DNA of 64,000 bases from Tamarix chinensis. Lineage: Eukaryota > Streptophyta > Magnoliopsida > Caryophyllales > Tamaricaceae. Under the pieces are notes generated by a model. The model was not told the DNA's origin. It did no database searches and saw only the letters and a list, made by a program, of their open reading frames with translations. Below, in pieces: positions 33,421 through 44,136 of this stretch (positions are counted from its first letter, which is position 1; every line of letters begins with the position of its first letter). The DNA is taken from positions 44,400,415 to 44,464,414 of the forward strand of contig CM060175.1 in NCBI GenBank assembly GCA_030549775.1, given 5' to 3'. The position numbers and the translations under genes were made by a program.

Positions 33421-34480
33421 ATGGCGGGCCTAATTCAAGCACCACAACCACCACGGGTGCCAATAGCTACACTAGTTATAGAGGATTGGCTCAGGAGGGC
33501 TCGGCATTATCACCCACCAATCTTCTAGGGCTAAGAGGAACCCTAAAATAATGGAGAGATGGGTAGAAGATATACAGAAAACCTTCACTATCTATGGTTT
33601 CCCTACAGATAGAACAATTGACGTGGCGATATATTATTGGAGAGGAAGGGCAGACGTGTGGCGAAGGAGCACCCAAAGTAGGGGTGGAGAACCTATGCAA
33701 TGGGGACCATTCCTTGAGGTGATTTATGCTTGCATATATGTAAATCACCTCTAAATCAAGAAGTATGATGAGTTTATAGCTCTTTGACAAGGAGACATGT
33801 CCATTGAGGAGTACTACACATGATTTATGGACTTCATCTAGTTTGCTCAGAAAATTGATGCCAATGAGGTGATGTAAGTCCATCATTCCAAGATTGGCTT
33901 GGGAATCAGATATAAGGAGCTCTTAGTGGGAATTACTTTGCTAGACATGGTAGGGATGTATGAGTAAGCTTTGAAGTCCTCCCATGTCATCTAAGCAAGA
34001 GATGCTCAATCAAGGGGTAAGAGGAAGTTTAAATGTTGTTAGCAACCCAACGAAATAAAGAAGTCCTTTTTAGGAGGAAGCTTACTAATTAGATATAGGA
34101 TGAGCATGGGGTCAGTACCCTAAGTTTTAGGTTTATCTAGAGATCATGCTGAGAATAGGCAATACTAATACAAGAGTTGTGAAATTGATCACCCGGTGGT
34201 CAACTATAAAGGCAACAAGATGATGTGCAATGGATGCAACATGATGGGGTACAGAGCTTATCAGTGTCTAGTTGGGAGTGGATGTATCTAGAGGAGCTAG
34301 TCTAGAGCTTAGAGTATCAGATTTATTCCTAGCCACATCCATAGATTCAAAGGGTTCCTCAGTTGCCATCTAGTATCACTATTTAAGCTAGTCAACCTAG
34401 AGGTTAGAGGAACAACCTTTCCCAACAAGGGAAAGGACCAACTAGTGTTGTAGGAGTTCCTTTGGGAGAACACATAAATG
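33421..34480 (+). pseudogene. Tekay-like gag, broken
   Basis: ATG 33421 (MAGLIQAPQPPRVP). After a frameshift, 'MERWVEDIQKTFTIYGFPTD' (33551 on) and 'YYWRGRADVWRRSTQ' match the retrotransposon Gag core ('A..W...IEK.F......D..KV..A.Y.L.G.A..WW'). 'GDMSIEEYYT' follows ('GxxSVxEYxxxF'). Around 34080-34300 there is decayed, knuckle-like sequence. Multiple stops. Confidence 0.75.
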
Positions 34481-35060
34481 TGATGATTTAGGCAGAGATA
34501 GAATGTTAGGCTGGTGTGGTAACTGGTATGCTTACTGTCTCTACTTTTCTACAATGCGTTTTGCTTGATTCTGGTGCATCAAACTCCTCTATGTAAGCCT
34601 CTTTATCTCCTTCCATTAGTATTTTCACTTCTATTGTGTTACCTTATAGGGATAAGATTGTATACTCTAGGTGTTATGAATGAGTAGCTTTGATAATTGG
34701 GGGGACAAAATTTAATCAAACGTGAATTACATGACTTCGTTGTGATCGCCGAAATGGATATGTTAGGGAATTATGGGGCATTGATTGATTACACATAAGA
34801 ATGACTGGTTTCACAAAGACTGAAGGGTACTAGGATTTTGTATTGGAAATGTGAACCTAGTCCATCTTTGAGGATTGTGCTAGAAATTGCAATGACCAAT
34901 CTTGTTCATAAGGGATATCCGCTCCTCTTGTGTGGTGTTTGAAACGCCAAAGAAATTGATATGTTGTTTGAGAAGATAGTATTGGTTCGTGAGTATCCTG
35001 AAATATTCCCTAAGAAGATCATAGGAATGCCACCAACTCAAGTTCAAAATGGATGTGTTG
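34481..35060 (+). pseudogene. Tekay-like aspartic protease, broken
   Basis: Active-site box D-S-G-A at 34567-34578 in 'FLQCVLLDSGASNSS', preceded by 'GVVTGMLTVSTF', the usual chromovirus protease start. 34720-34960 keeps pieces of the C-terminal half and linker ('EIDMLFEKIVLVREYPEIFP' across frames). Stops and frameshifts throughout. Confidence 0.75.
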
Positions 35061-35732
35061 CTAGGGACAAAGTATGTATCTAAGGTCTCATACTATATAG
35101 CACCTATGGAGATGAAATAAGTCAAGGTCTAATAGGAGGAATTATTAGTGAAGGATCACATCTAACAAGCATATCACCATGGGGAGCATTAATCCTAGTT
35201 GTGAGAAAGAAGGATGGGCTCTTGAGTTTGTGCATCGACTACCGACGTTTGAACCAAGTGATGGTAAAGAAGCATTACCAGTTGCTAAGGATCGATAATC
35301 TATTCAATCAACTCAAAGGATCCAAGGTATTCTATATGGATTTATCTTAAGTCAGGCTACCATTAACTAAGGATAGCAGAACAAAACATCCCTAAGACTA
35401 CTTTTTAGATAAGGTATGGCTATTATGAGTTCACAATAATGCCTTTAGGGCTCACTAATATGCCTAACAACTTTCATCCCTCATGAACTAGATTTTCCTT
35501 TAGTCCTTAGACCAATTTATCATAAGTTTCATCCACAACATCCTCATCTACTCCAAAGATCGAGAGATGCATGAGTAGCATTTAATACAGACCTTAACAT
35601 TTTTTAGATCACACCAGTCATACACCAAGATCTCAAAGTGCGAGCTTTGGTTAGATCAAGTGGTTTTCCTAAGATATGTCATCTCTAAGGGTGGAGTAGT
35701 AGTGGATCCTACCAAATTCAAACCACTTATGA
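35061..35732 (+). pseudogene. Tekay-like reverse transcriptase, broken
   Basis: '[20 protein letters not shown]' then '[18 protein letters not shown]' (about 35170-35280) is the RT N-terminal block. '[15 protein letters not shown]' holds the first catalytic Asp. The Y-x-D-D box (about 35523-35545) reads F-I-H-N-I-L-I-Y-S, so both Asp are lost (GAC to CAC and AAC). 'VVFLRYVISKGGVVVDPTK' marks the thumb. Confidence 0.8.
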
Positions 35733-36310
35733 ATGGCCAATACCAAATTATATCAAGGGGGTGTGCAACTTTCTAGGATTGGAAAGTTACTACAGTTGGT
35801 TTATGGTAGAATTCTCTATGATAGTGTGACTATTGACTCATCTCCTAAGAAGGCTATGCATTTTCAATGGGATGAGAATTTTCGTAAAACTTTCAAGGAT
35901 TTGAAGAGGCACTTAAATTCATCCCCAACACTCACATTGCTAAATGGGTGTAATGGTTTTGAGGTACAAAATGATGCTTCCAAGCATGGTTTGGGTTGTA
36001 TGCTGATGCAACATGGAAGAGTAGTGGCATATGCTTCTCAACAGTTGATGTAGAAGCAAAAGAACTACTCAATGCACAGCTAAGAACTTGATGTGGTAGT
36101 GTTTTCCCTTAAGATATGGAGGCATTATCTTTATGGAGTCCAATGCAAGTTCTACACTAACCATAAAAGCCTCAAGTACATCTTCGCACAATGGAAGTTG
36201 GATCTAAGCTAGTGTTAATGGTTGGAGTTGGTAAAGGATTATGACTTGGAATTGACCTACCATAAGGGTAACGCTAATGTGTTAGCAAATGCACTTAGCT
36301 AAACGATATC
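35733..36310 (+). pseudogene. Tekay-like RNase H, broken
   Basis: 'WDENFRKTFKDLKRHLNSSP' and 'FEVQNDASKHGLGCMLMQHG' (D of NDAS kept), 'VVAYASQQL', a stop, then 'ELDVVVFSLKIWRHYLYG', 'YTNHKSLKYIF' (D to N in 'TDHKSL') and 'LELTYHKGNANVLANALS', the end motif (normally 'NVVADALSR'). Confidence 0.8.
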
Positions 36311-37641
36311 ATATTCCTTAGGCATGATCATGTCATCAGATCATTTGTGTCGAGAATTCAGGAAATCAAAGATCAAACTAATCACCTATGGTAGTCTAGA
36401 GTTAAAAATGAGTGCACTCACCATTACCCATTAAAACTTAGTGATGTTAAGCTTGAGAGGAACCGAACTAGTAATGCAAAAGGTAGAGCTGAAGGATTCT
36501 AGATCCATGAGGATGTTAGTGTCAAATACCTAGGAAGGTGGTGTGTAATATAAGAATGTGTTGAACTTAAGAGAAGGACATTTTATCCCTTATTCTATCC
36601 ACCCTAGAAGGGATATGCTGTATAAGGATCTAAACAAGGTATATTGGTGGCCCAATATAAAGTAGTAGGTGGAAGATTTCATTACCCGATATTTAACCTG
36701 TCAAAAGTTTAAGATTGAGCATAAGATATCAGCAAGGTTGGTTCAAACACTAGAAGTTTTGGAGTGGAAGTGGGACTGCATATATATGGGCTTTGTGGTT
36801 TGTTTTCGAAGGACCTATAGTGGATTTTATTCGATCTGGGTTGTTATGGATTATTAGACTAAGTCGGTCATGTTCGTACCAATGAAGGCAACATGGAACA
36901 TGGAATAGCTAGCCAATGCTTATAGGAAACACATTGTGAGACTTCATTGAGTCCCTGACGATATCATCCTAGATAGAGACTCTAGGTTCTTGTGGCATTT
37001 TTGGTAAATGTTGTAAGTTGCTTATGATACTCAATTGAAGATGGGTACTATTTTTCACCTAGCTACAGATAGTCAAATAGAGAGGACCAATAAGACTTTG
37101 GAAGATATTCTTCAGGCATGTGTGTTAGATTTTGGGAAGATAGTTTGGACTTGATTGAGTTTTCCTATAACAAGTATTATCATGCGAGCATCAGAATGGA
37201 ACCTTTTTAAATCCTTGTACAAGAGAAAATGTCATAATCCTTCATGTTGGAACAACATCAGCAAGACACTTCTATTAGGATCTGAAATGATTGAGGAGAT
37301 GACAGGGCACATTCAATTGATTCAGAACTTGATGAGAGTAGCCCAAGACCAAGAAAAAGAAAAAGTTACACATATGTGAGAAGACTAACCGATGGTTATG
37401 AGGTAAGAGATAGATTCATGAGGTCTATTAAAAAAGGAAAGATTATTCCAAGGTATATTGGGTTATACAAGATTGGGGATCATGCTGGTGAAGTCACCTA
37501 TCATATAGCCCTACCGATTGAATTATTGTGTGAGCACAATGTATTTCACATATCTAAGCTAAGGAAGTATGTAGCAGATCCTTCGCACATTATTCTACTG
37601 GAATCGCTAGAGCTCAATATATCTTTAACTTTTGAAGAGTA
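36311..37641 (+). pseudogene. Tekay-like integrase, broken
   Basis: 36560-36720 is the zinc-binding end ('HPRRDMLYKDLNKVYWWPNI', 'YLTCQKFKIEH'). Catalytic core: 'VLEWKWDCIYMGFVV' (first Asp; YMDF would be usual), 'VVMDY', 'IILDRDSRFLWHF' (second Asp), then 'LATDSQIERTNKTLEDILQA' (Glu region). 37395-37600 is the GPF-like C-terminal domain ('IIPRYIGLYKIGDHAGEVTY', 'HNVFHISKLRKYV'). Stops separate the parts. Confidence 0.8.
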
Positions 37642-37780
37642 GCCAGTGATCATTTTGGATACAAAGATGAGAGAGATGTATACAAAGAATGACCCATTAT
37701 TAAAGGCTCTTTGGACACAGCATGGTACCGAGGAGGCTACTTGGGAAGTTGGGGAGGAAATTCAATCCAAGTACCTATAA
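37642..37780 (+). pseudogene. Chromodomain at integrase C-terminus
   Basis: After one stop, the frame reads 'PVIILDTKMREMYTKNDPLL' and then 'ALWTQHGTEEATWEVGEEIQ', ending at TAA 37778-37780. This matches the group II chromodomain of Tekay/Del elements ('..VKV.W..H...EATWE.E..M...YP'), which directs integration toward certain chromatin. It is nearly intact, unlike the enzymes. Confidence 0.8.
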
Positions 37781-37915
37781 TTATTTTCTTAGCATGTTAC
37801 CCCTTTTTCTTTAAGGGGATAGTAACCATTTTTCTTGGATGTGTTGATTTGATGTGTGCCTTATTATGTGATTAGTAATCTAGTTGGAAATGTTATAGGC
37901 TTCGGGGGCATAGCC
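37781..37915 (+). other. 3' untranslated region of the Tekay-like element
   Basis: Short region with 'tctttaaggggatag' (about 37809-37823), an apparent duplicate of the polypurine tract about 105 bp downstream. Confidence 0.6.
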
Positions 37916-37930
37916 TCTTTAAGGGGGTAG
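37916..37930 (+). other. Polypurine tract of the Tekay-like element
   Basis: 'tctttaagggggtag' directly before TGTTGTACTACCCC. Typical of chromoviruses. Confidence 0.85.
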
Positions 37931-40207
37931 TGTTGTACTACCCCATCTTTTTGTAAAGTGTTGAATGAGAAATTATGCCAATTTTGGTGTTTGATTTTGA
38001 TTTGGCTTGAGGTAAATTTAGATTTGAAATGAGGTTGGAAAATTAAATTTAATAAGTTTTTTCAAGCGAACCAATCGACTAGTTCCATGAACCAATCAAC
38101 TAGTTCATCATTTCAAGAGAATGGTGTTTACTAAATAGAATTGATTGACCTATTAGGGAATTGATCTACTAGTCTATAGAATAGTCAACTGGTAGGCCAA
38201 ATCGATCGACTAGTTTATCGAGTTGGTCATATTTTTGAAACCTAATTTTTTGAAAAAAAAAATATTATACTGAAATGAAACCATATTAACCCATGCCAAA
38301 TTATTCCGAAAAGATTCTTTAAATTTTTCATGATGCATTTGGTCTAAAAATACAACCTCATATCTATCTGAGGAGTCAATTGGGACAATTAAAGGGGGAG
38401 ATGAATTTAGCTTTTTCTTCTTCCACCTCTCTCCTCTACACATTTTTTATATCATTACTTTGATATTAGGCATAATTCTACTCAGTTAAGAGATTTCTTT
38501 TGATGATATTCCATTATCCTTCTTGTGTATTGCATTTCTGGACCAATGATCTCCACTCCTCTAGAATCACCATTAAATCTTTGGGGAACTAATGACCTAA
38601 TGTATTGATTAAATAGACCATGATTTATGACATACATAATGGGTATTATAAAGGATTAATGGGTGTACCACATGAAATGTGCTAATTCTTGACAAATAGG
38701 GTAGGGAAATGAGGAATGTGCTTGAATAGAATAATATAATGAGCATGGTTGATATTAGATAAGCATAAATGGAAACCCAACACATAATTGGGGGATGGAA
38801 ATGGATTAATATGAAAGAAATATGTAAATATCTTACTTATTCATTGTATGGGCCTTGTGTGATCACTTAATCTCATGAATATTGTACCAGTAATGTAAAG
38901 GGAAAGAAAATCTAGTTGAGTATGGGTCTAGGTTACCCAATCCTTAATTAGTTGTTGGGTGTTAGTCTGCCTTCGAGAGTTTATTACTACCTTCTGGCTG
39001 GATCCTAGTAGATCCTAGTGCCTTACCTACTCTAACCACTAATGATGTACCAAGGGATATCGATACTAAAGGGTTTGGTTGCCTTAGTTATTGGCTTTAG
39101 CCTAGACTTATTTCCATATTGGTTGGCTTTGACCTAGACTTATATCCATTATGGTTTGCTTGGCTTAAACTTATTTCCATTATGGTAATTGGCTTCAGCC
39201 TAGACTTTATGTCCCTCTTTTTTTAGATAGGCTTCCATGTTATGTGAGACTATGGGGTGGTGTGAAGTCTATCGCTTAATGATGAATAATTGGATAATTA
39301 TTGGAACAAATGGTTTAGATGATAATAAGGGTAAAAGTTGAATGAATACTTGGATGATGTCTTAAATGAATAACTAGTTAATAATTTGAATGATTGATTG
39401 GATGTTGACCTATATCAATATATGGATAAGGAAATGGTATATCCTAATCGATTTATTAAGTTAGAAAATAAATTCTAGTGTTCCTCTAGATAATTAGTTA
39501 AGTACTTGCATGTGATTACCTATGATATTGTACTATGATAATCAGCATGATGCATTTTGAGTTGCTTGAATTATGCTTTATAGTTAATTTTGATGCATTA
39601 TTTGATTCTGATAGAGTAGATGAATTTAATTATATGGCTTTATCATAACGCATGTTAAGTATGATATCCATTTCATTATATAATCTTGTTTGCTTTAACT
39701 TATATTATGCTTGTTTACTCGGTCAGTTACTCAATCCTATGAGTAGAGTGTCATGTGAAGGTTTTTTGAGATGGCTAGTAGTAGGCTTACCTCAGCTTAG
39801 GTTCAAGGCTTGTAAGCAAGGACATCCATAGGTTATTGTTTGGTTTGTGATTGACCATGGTTTGCGACTGACCATTATTTTGGGATTACACCCTAGCATT
39901 ATTTTCTATAAATATAGCCCTATGTTATTAACTTGTCATTATTCTTGTATTTGACTTAGTCATGGACTATCAAGGTCCTTTCTTATAAACAATCTCTTAA
40001 ATGTTTATGTAACTTAAGTTTATGCACTCAATTTTAAATTTGTTGGTTTGGCTTTATCCTTGTATCTTATATAGGATGCACAGAGGGCGTTTATCCTGTG
40101 TTAGGTATAATGGTAGCACCCCATTTTTCCTATATGTGCTTGGTATTTTACTCTTCCACATTGTTTTAAAACAAAAGTTTTTGATAGTGAGAAATTGGGG
40201 TGTTACA
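37931..40207 (+). repeat. 3' LTR of the Tekay-like element
   Basis: 2277 bp, TGTTGTACTACCCC...GGGGTGTTACA. Contains ACTAGT minisatellite units (38080-38220) and three 'ggctttagcctagacttatttccatta'-type repeats (39090-39220). Lacks about 1.1 kb present in the 5' LTR. The next base (40208) is in the Reina-like integrase on -. Confidence 0.82.
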
Positions 40208-41086
40208 AAATCACTAGGAGAAAATACATGTGGAGTGCGATGTGTATTAGCTTGGCTGTCATTGGCTCATTCAATGTTTTCCTTGATTTGTTGATGAAGA
40301 TATTGAAAGAATTCAAATCTTTCCTTGGCTTCATAATTTTTAAACTAACCTTTCTTCATAGGTATAATGTCAACTGGCATGTACGGATTCACCCCATTCA
40401 CAATCTCAAATGATCTAGAGTGAGTAGATCTTAAAGGACTTCAACTATAAGATAACTCTGCATAAGATAACTTAATATCCCAATATTTATTACTTTTACA
40501 GACCAATCCTCCTAACAAAGCACCAAGAGTACGGTTTGTAACTTTAGTTTATCCATTATGAGGATGATGAGAAGTACTAAATAACCACTTAGTTCCTAAC
40601 ATGTGCCCTAATTTCTTCCAAAATTAACTAAGAAACTTAACATCTATATCTAAAAAAATAGTTTTAGAGATGCCATTTAGCTTCACAATTTATATGAAAC
40701 ATAAATCAGGGACATAAGTAGCATCATTAGTTTAATTGCATGGAACAAAATAAGTCATTTTAGAAAATCTATCTACCACAACCATAATAGAATATTTAAC
40801 TCATTATGTTCTAGAAAACCCTAAGATAAAGTCCATACTAGCTCCTTCCCAAGTTTGACTAAGCATAGGAAGTGGTGTATGAAAACCTTTGTAAAAGAAG
40901 CTTTTACTCATTTTACAAGTAACACATCAATTTACTATAAGTTGTACACCTTTTATCATGTGTGGTCAAAATAAATTTTCTTGTAAGAGTTCTATTGTAT
41001 TTTGAGTACCAAAATGTCCCTATTTATCTCCTTCATGTACTTCCTTGATAAGTATATCTCTTATAATTGATCTTGGTACACAACAT
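40208..41086 (-). pseudogene. Reina-like integrase, core and C-terminus, broken
   Basis: On -, from 41086 downward: 'VPRSIIRDILIKEVHEGD', 'GHFGTQNTIELLQENLF', 'CVTCKMSKS' (zinc-binding end), 'PLPMLSQTWEGASMDFILGF' (first Asp), 'SIMVVVDRFSKMTYFVPC', 'ISKTIFLDIDVKFLS' (second Asp region), 'GTKWLFSTSHHPHNG', 'SFEIVNGVNPYMPVDIIP', ending in 'QYLHQQIKENIE' and 'SPSDF'. The C-terminal 'VWIHLRKERFP' block is cut off by the Tekay element. Several stops. This pattern is typical of Reina-like chromoviruses; that subclade call is moderate. Confidence 0.8.
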
Positions 41087-42517
41087 TGATCAACTGAATT
41101 TTTTCTATATTTTTATTTTAGTTTCCCTTCATTTATGTAGTCTCATATGGCATCTTGTTTGTGTTACTATTTTCTTGATAATGATTTTTAGGAAATTTCA
41201 CACAAATGCAAAGATCTAAGGAAATGATACATGGAACTAAGAAAATAATCAAATATGGAAGGTAATGAATGTAGATAATCAACCTCACATGTCTTTGGAG
41301 AAGCGAATAAGTTCAAAGAGCTAAAAGGAGAAAAAGAAGCAAGAAGAGGAATAAATGGTTGTTGCACAAACATGCAAATCTAAATCATCATTCTACAAAG
41401 AGTTGAAAAGTTGCACAGCTAGATAGTTCAACCTTGCATCGTCATGCAACTATCGAACAACACTCCGCACTATATTTCCTCGCATGACCACAACACACCC
41501 TTGCACACCTGTGCATGCCTATTCTACCAAGAGTTGAAAATCTTCATGGCCAGCTAGTATAGCCTTGCACGACCATGCAGCCAACTGTTATAAGGCATAA
41601 CATACAATTTCTCCAATGTTCTTCCACTCTTTTCTATGTCAAAGAAAAATGAGTATAAAAGGAAGGTGGGAAAAAATATTGAAGGGATGAAGACTTAATT
41701 CTCTATATTATTCTCAAGCAAAAGCAACTCATTGTAATTTACTTTTGATTCTTATGCAGTTTTATTCTTTAATTAAGATTTTTTAAGAGTGTATCTCAAC
41801 TCTCCAAATCATTATTTTTATCTTAAATCTATGGTTTAATATTTTCATTCTCCTTTCCATTATTTATTATATCTACAATATGTATGTTAATTACATTCAT
41901 TTTTTCTAGTTCTTTCAATTCTTAAGTGAGTAATTATCTTTTCTAGGATTAAACTAGTCTCTATTTGGTATAAATTTAATGAGTTAAATTATTGATATAA
42001 GTCAGGTTTGATAAAATCTGATTATATATATATACATTTACTATAACTGAAAAGTTGAAATTAATAGCGAAAAGTTAATATATGAATGGGAATTTAATTA
42101 ATCACCAAAGTAGATTATTGATTCTTAGGAGTATTTAATTGGTAGTGTTTAATGGTTTTAATCTAATTTATTATTCATGAAAGTATTTAATGGATTAGAT
42201 TAGGTATGTTCGTAGACCTTGAAAGAGGCTAGTGAATTACAATTAATAGATTTTTCATAGTATTAAACTATACTATCACTTATGATTAATTTATTTTTTA
42301 ATACCAAAAACAAGATCGATGTTTAATCCTATGATTTACATCTATTGTTTCCGAATATACAATTTATTAGTCATTTTATTATTTACTTCTATTTTCCCAC
42401 TTTTTAACAACTTAGATAGCTAAAATAACAAAAATCCATAATTAATTACATAGTCCATCTAGATACAACCTTGAAATACCACAACAAAGCCATGCACTTG
42501 TGAATTAGAAATCATCA
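41087..42517 (+). mobile_element. Athila-family solo LTR in the Reina-like integrase
   Basis: Starts TGATCAACTGAATTTTTTC (family start TGATAAAGTGAATATTTTC) and ends 'gaaatcatca'. 1431 bp. Has 'gcacgaccatgcag' and 'gcatgaccacaaca' words at 41400-41590 and the tail 'cttagatagctaaaataacaaaaatc'. Flanks aacat/aaagt do not form a clean TSD, so one edge may have been altered. Confidence 0.72.
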
Positions 42518-43066
42518 AAAGTATATTCATGAGCTTGTGACTCTTATTTGGTGAGTATAATAGCTTGGATTGGTGAGTAAAGTGTTTTAGAGGAATTTGG
42601 ATTAGCATTGTGAGCTATGCTTGAAAGATGTGAATATTTGACCTTGATGAAATTGGAGCATGGAAACGTGTTGACCATAAACGTTATATATCTTTCTATT
42701 AGCTTTCCAATGCTTCAATAATCAGCTCAATTGAAGGTATAAATAAGAAGTTGTGGCTGAAATACTTAAGATTATCAAAGCTATAAAGAAATACGAGGGA
42801 CCCATATTTTTTACAGTCTCATAGAGTATAAATACCATGCGATTAGAACCTTAATTAGCATAACATCATCCTCTTCTCTCCTCTTGAGTTCTCTTATAAT
42901 TTATTGGTCACTTGAGTGATTTAGGTGAGGATTACTTTGATTCTCTTTGTGATGAATAAGATCATTTTTTTCCAATCTATGTTCTTGAGTTTTATTCTCT
43001 TATCAATTATTGTATTTAAATTATATCTTAATTTTTCAAATTGGTATCGAAACCCAACACTATTAA
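42518..43066 (+). mobile_element. Probable Copia-like LTR end with primer site (fragment)
   Basis: Separates the two parts of the Reina integrase together with the preceding solo LTR. 42827-42836 'gtataaatac' looks like a TATA box. 'aaattggtatcgaaaccc' (about 43037-43054) resembles a tRNA-Met primer site ('TTGGTATCAGAGCC') after an LTR end. Both hint at a 5' LTR plus leader fragment on +. No protein sequence, and I cannot fix its left boundary. Confidence 0.4.
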
Positions 43067-43848
43067 GTTTAAATAAAAATTCATCTTATAATGAATAATT
43101 TCCATGATATCCATTTTCTTTACATGCTTTATATTCATCATTAAAGTGTTTTTCTTTAGGATATAATTATTTTGACATTTTAAAACAAAGAAATTTAGCA
43201 TCTAATATAACAAGTAATGTAAACCTTTGAGAAAGAGTAACAACTACTACATTTATTTTGATATAAATGTTTGACTGAGGATACAAAGGATTGTAAAAAG
43301 TTTATCCATTTTTCATATCTATGAATAATTTTATTTTGGCTATGTAAATATACTCTCATGATTAGAATATAACATAAAGGCTTTAGGCCTCAAATAATAA
43401 CTCCATATCTCTAAACTACATACGATGGTAAAAAATTTCTCATCATATGTTGAATACTCTAATTTAGCTCCATGTAATTTTTCACTAAAGTATGTAATAG
43501 GTCTTTTTATTTTGAAAGAACTCCTCTTATACCTACTCTGCCCACTTCACAAGTTATGTCACAAAGTAGGTTAAAATTAGGAATTTCTAACATAGGAGCA
43601 TTGCACAATTTATTCTTAAGAATTTCAAAAGCTTTAGTGGCATTATTTTCCCAACGAAATTCCCTTTTTCTTATGAGTTAAGTAATAGGAATCCTTAATA
43701 AATCTCTTATAGAAATTAGCTAACCTATGAAACTTCTTACTTGATGAACATCTTTAAGAATAGGCCATTCATTAATAGCTTATATCTTAGAAGGATAAAC
43801 TTTTCACATATAATATAACCAAGAAAAACTATACTTGGAAGCATAAAT
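43067..43848 (-). pseudogene. Reina-like RNase H and integrase N-terminus, broken
   Basis: On -: 'FRWENNATKAFEILKNKLCN' and 'APMLEIPNFNLLCDITCEVG' (about 43670-43530) match the RNase H start ('CDASGVGIGAVL' decayed to 'CDITCEVGRVGI'), followed by tether and tail with many stops. 43145-43080 reads 'YKACKENGYHGNYSL' and 'DEFLF', the integrase N-terminal entry ('YEAC..G....Y...DGFLF'). It should continue at 41086 ('CCVPRSIIRD'), confirming the intervening insertion. Confidence 0.7.
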
Positions 43849-44068
43849 TCACATTTTCTTTAATTTTTCATATAGTTTAGTTTCCCTTGGCTTATCAAAT
43901 AGTTTTCTCAGGTGCACAAGATGATCATGTCCATTCTTACTATACACATGTATGTCATCCAAGTAAAACATAATGAATTTAACTAGGAAAGGATGAAGAA
44001 TTTCATTCATTAGTCTCATAAAAGAACTAGGTGCATTACACAACCCAAAAGGCATAACAATCCATTCA
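43849..44068 (-). pseudogene. Reina-like reverse transcriptase, C-terminal half
   Basis: 'EWIVMPFGLCNAPSSFMRLM' then 'FLVKFIMFYLDDIHVYSKNG' with the catalytic Y-L-D-D intact at 43954-43965, and 'LFDKPRETKLYEKLKK'. The N-terminal half lies beyond the LINE (48968-49224): '[13 protein letters not shown]' there overlaps 'EWIVMPFG' here by exactly the LINE's target duplication. Confidence 0.85.
44056..44068. repeat. LINE target site duplication, left copy (13 bp)
   Basis: AACAATCCATTCA, identical to 48955-48967 after the poly-A tail. On - it encodes the duplicated 'EWIV' of the interrupted RT. Confidence 0.92.
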
Positions 44069-44136
44069 AAACTACCAACATGATCAAACCGAGGCTCTAT
44101 CCTCTCTCCTAGGGTTTGAGAGAGACTTCTTGTGGG

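Larger units (their letters stand above)
24701..40207 (+). mobile_element. Tekay-like chromovirus (Ty3/gypsy), with nested insertions
   Basis: Order on +: 5' LTR (24701-27906, truncated), leader, gag (33421), protease, RT, RNase H, integrase with chromodomain (to 37780), polypurine tract (37916-37930), 3' LTR (37931-40207). LTR ends are TGTTGTACTACCCC and GGGGTGTTACA. All coding regions are broken. The Tekay/Del assignment rests on the C-terminal chromodomain and the 'ctttaagggggtag' tract. It is inserted in the integrase of a minus-strand Reina-like element: that reading frame breaks at 40208. Confidence 0.82.

Noticed and set aside
33491..33886. 131-codon minus-strand ORF
   Set aside because: Antisense shadow of the Tekay gag pseudogene, whose plus-strand frame has clear gag motifs.
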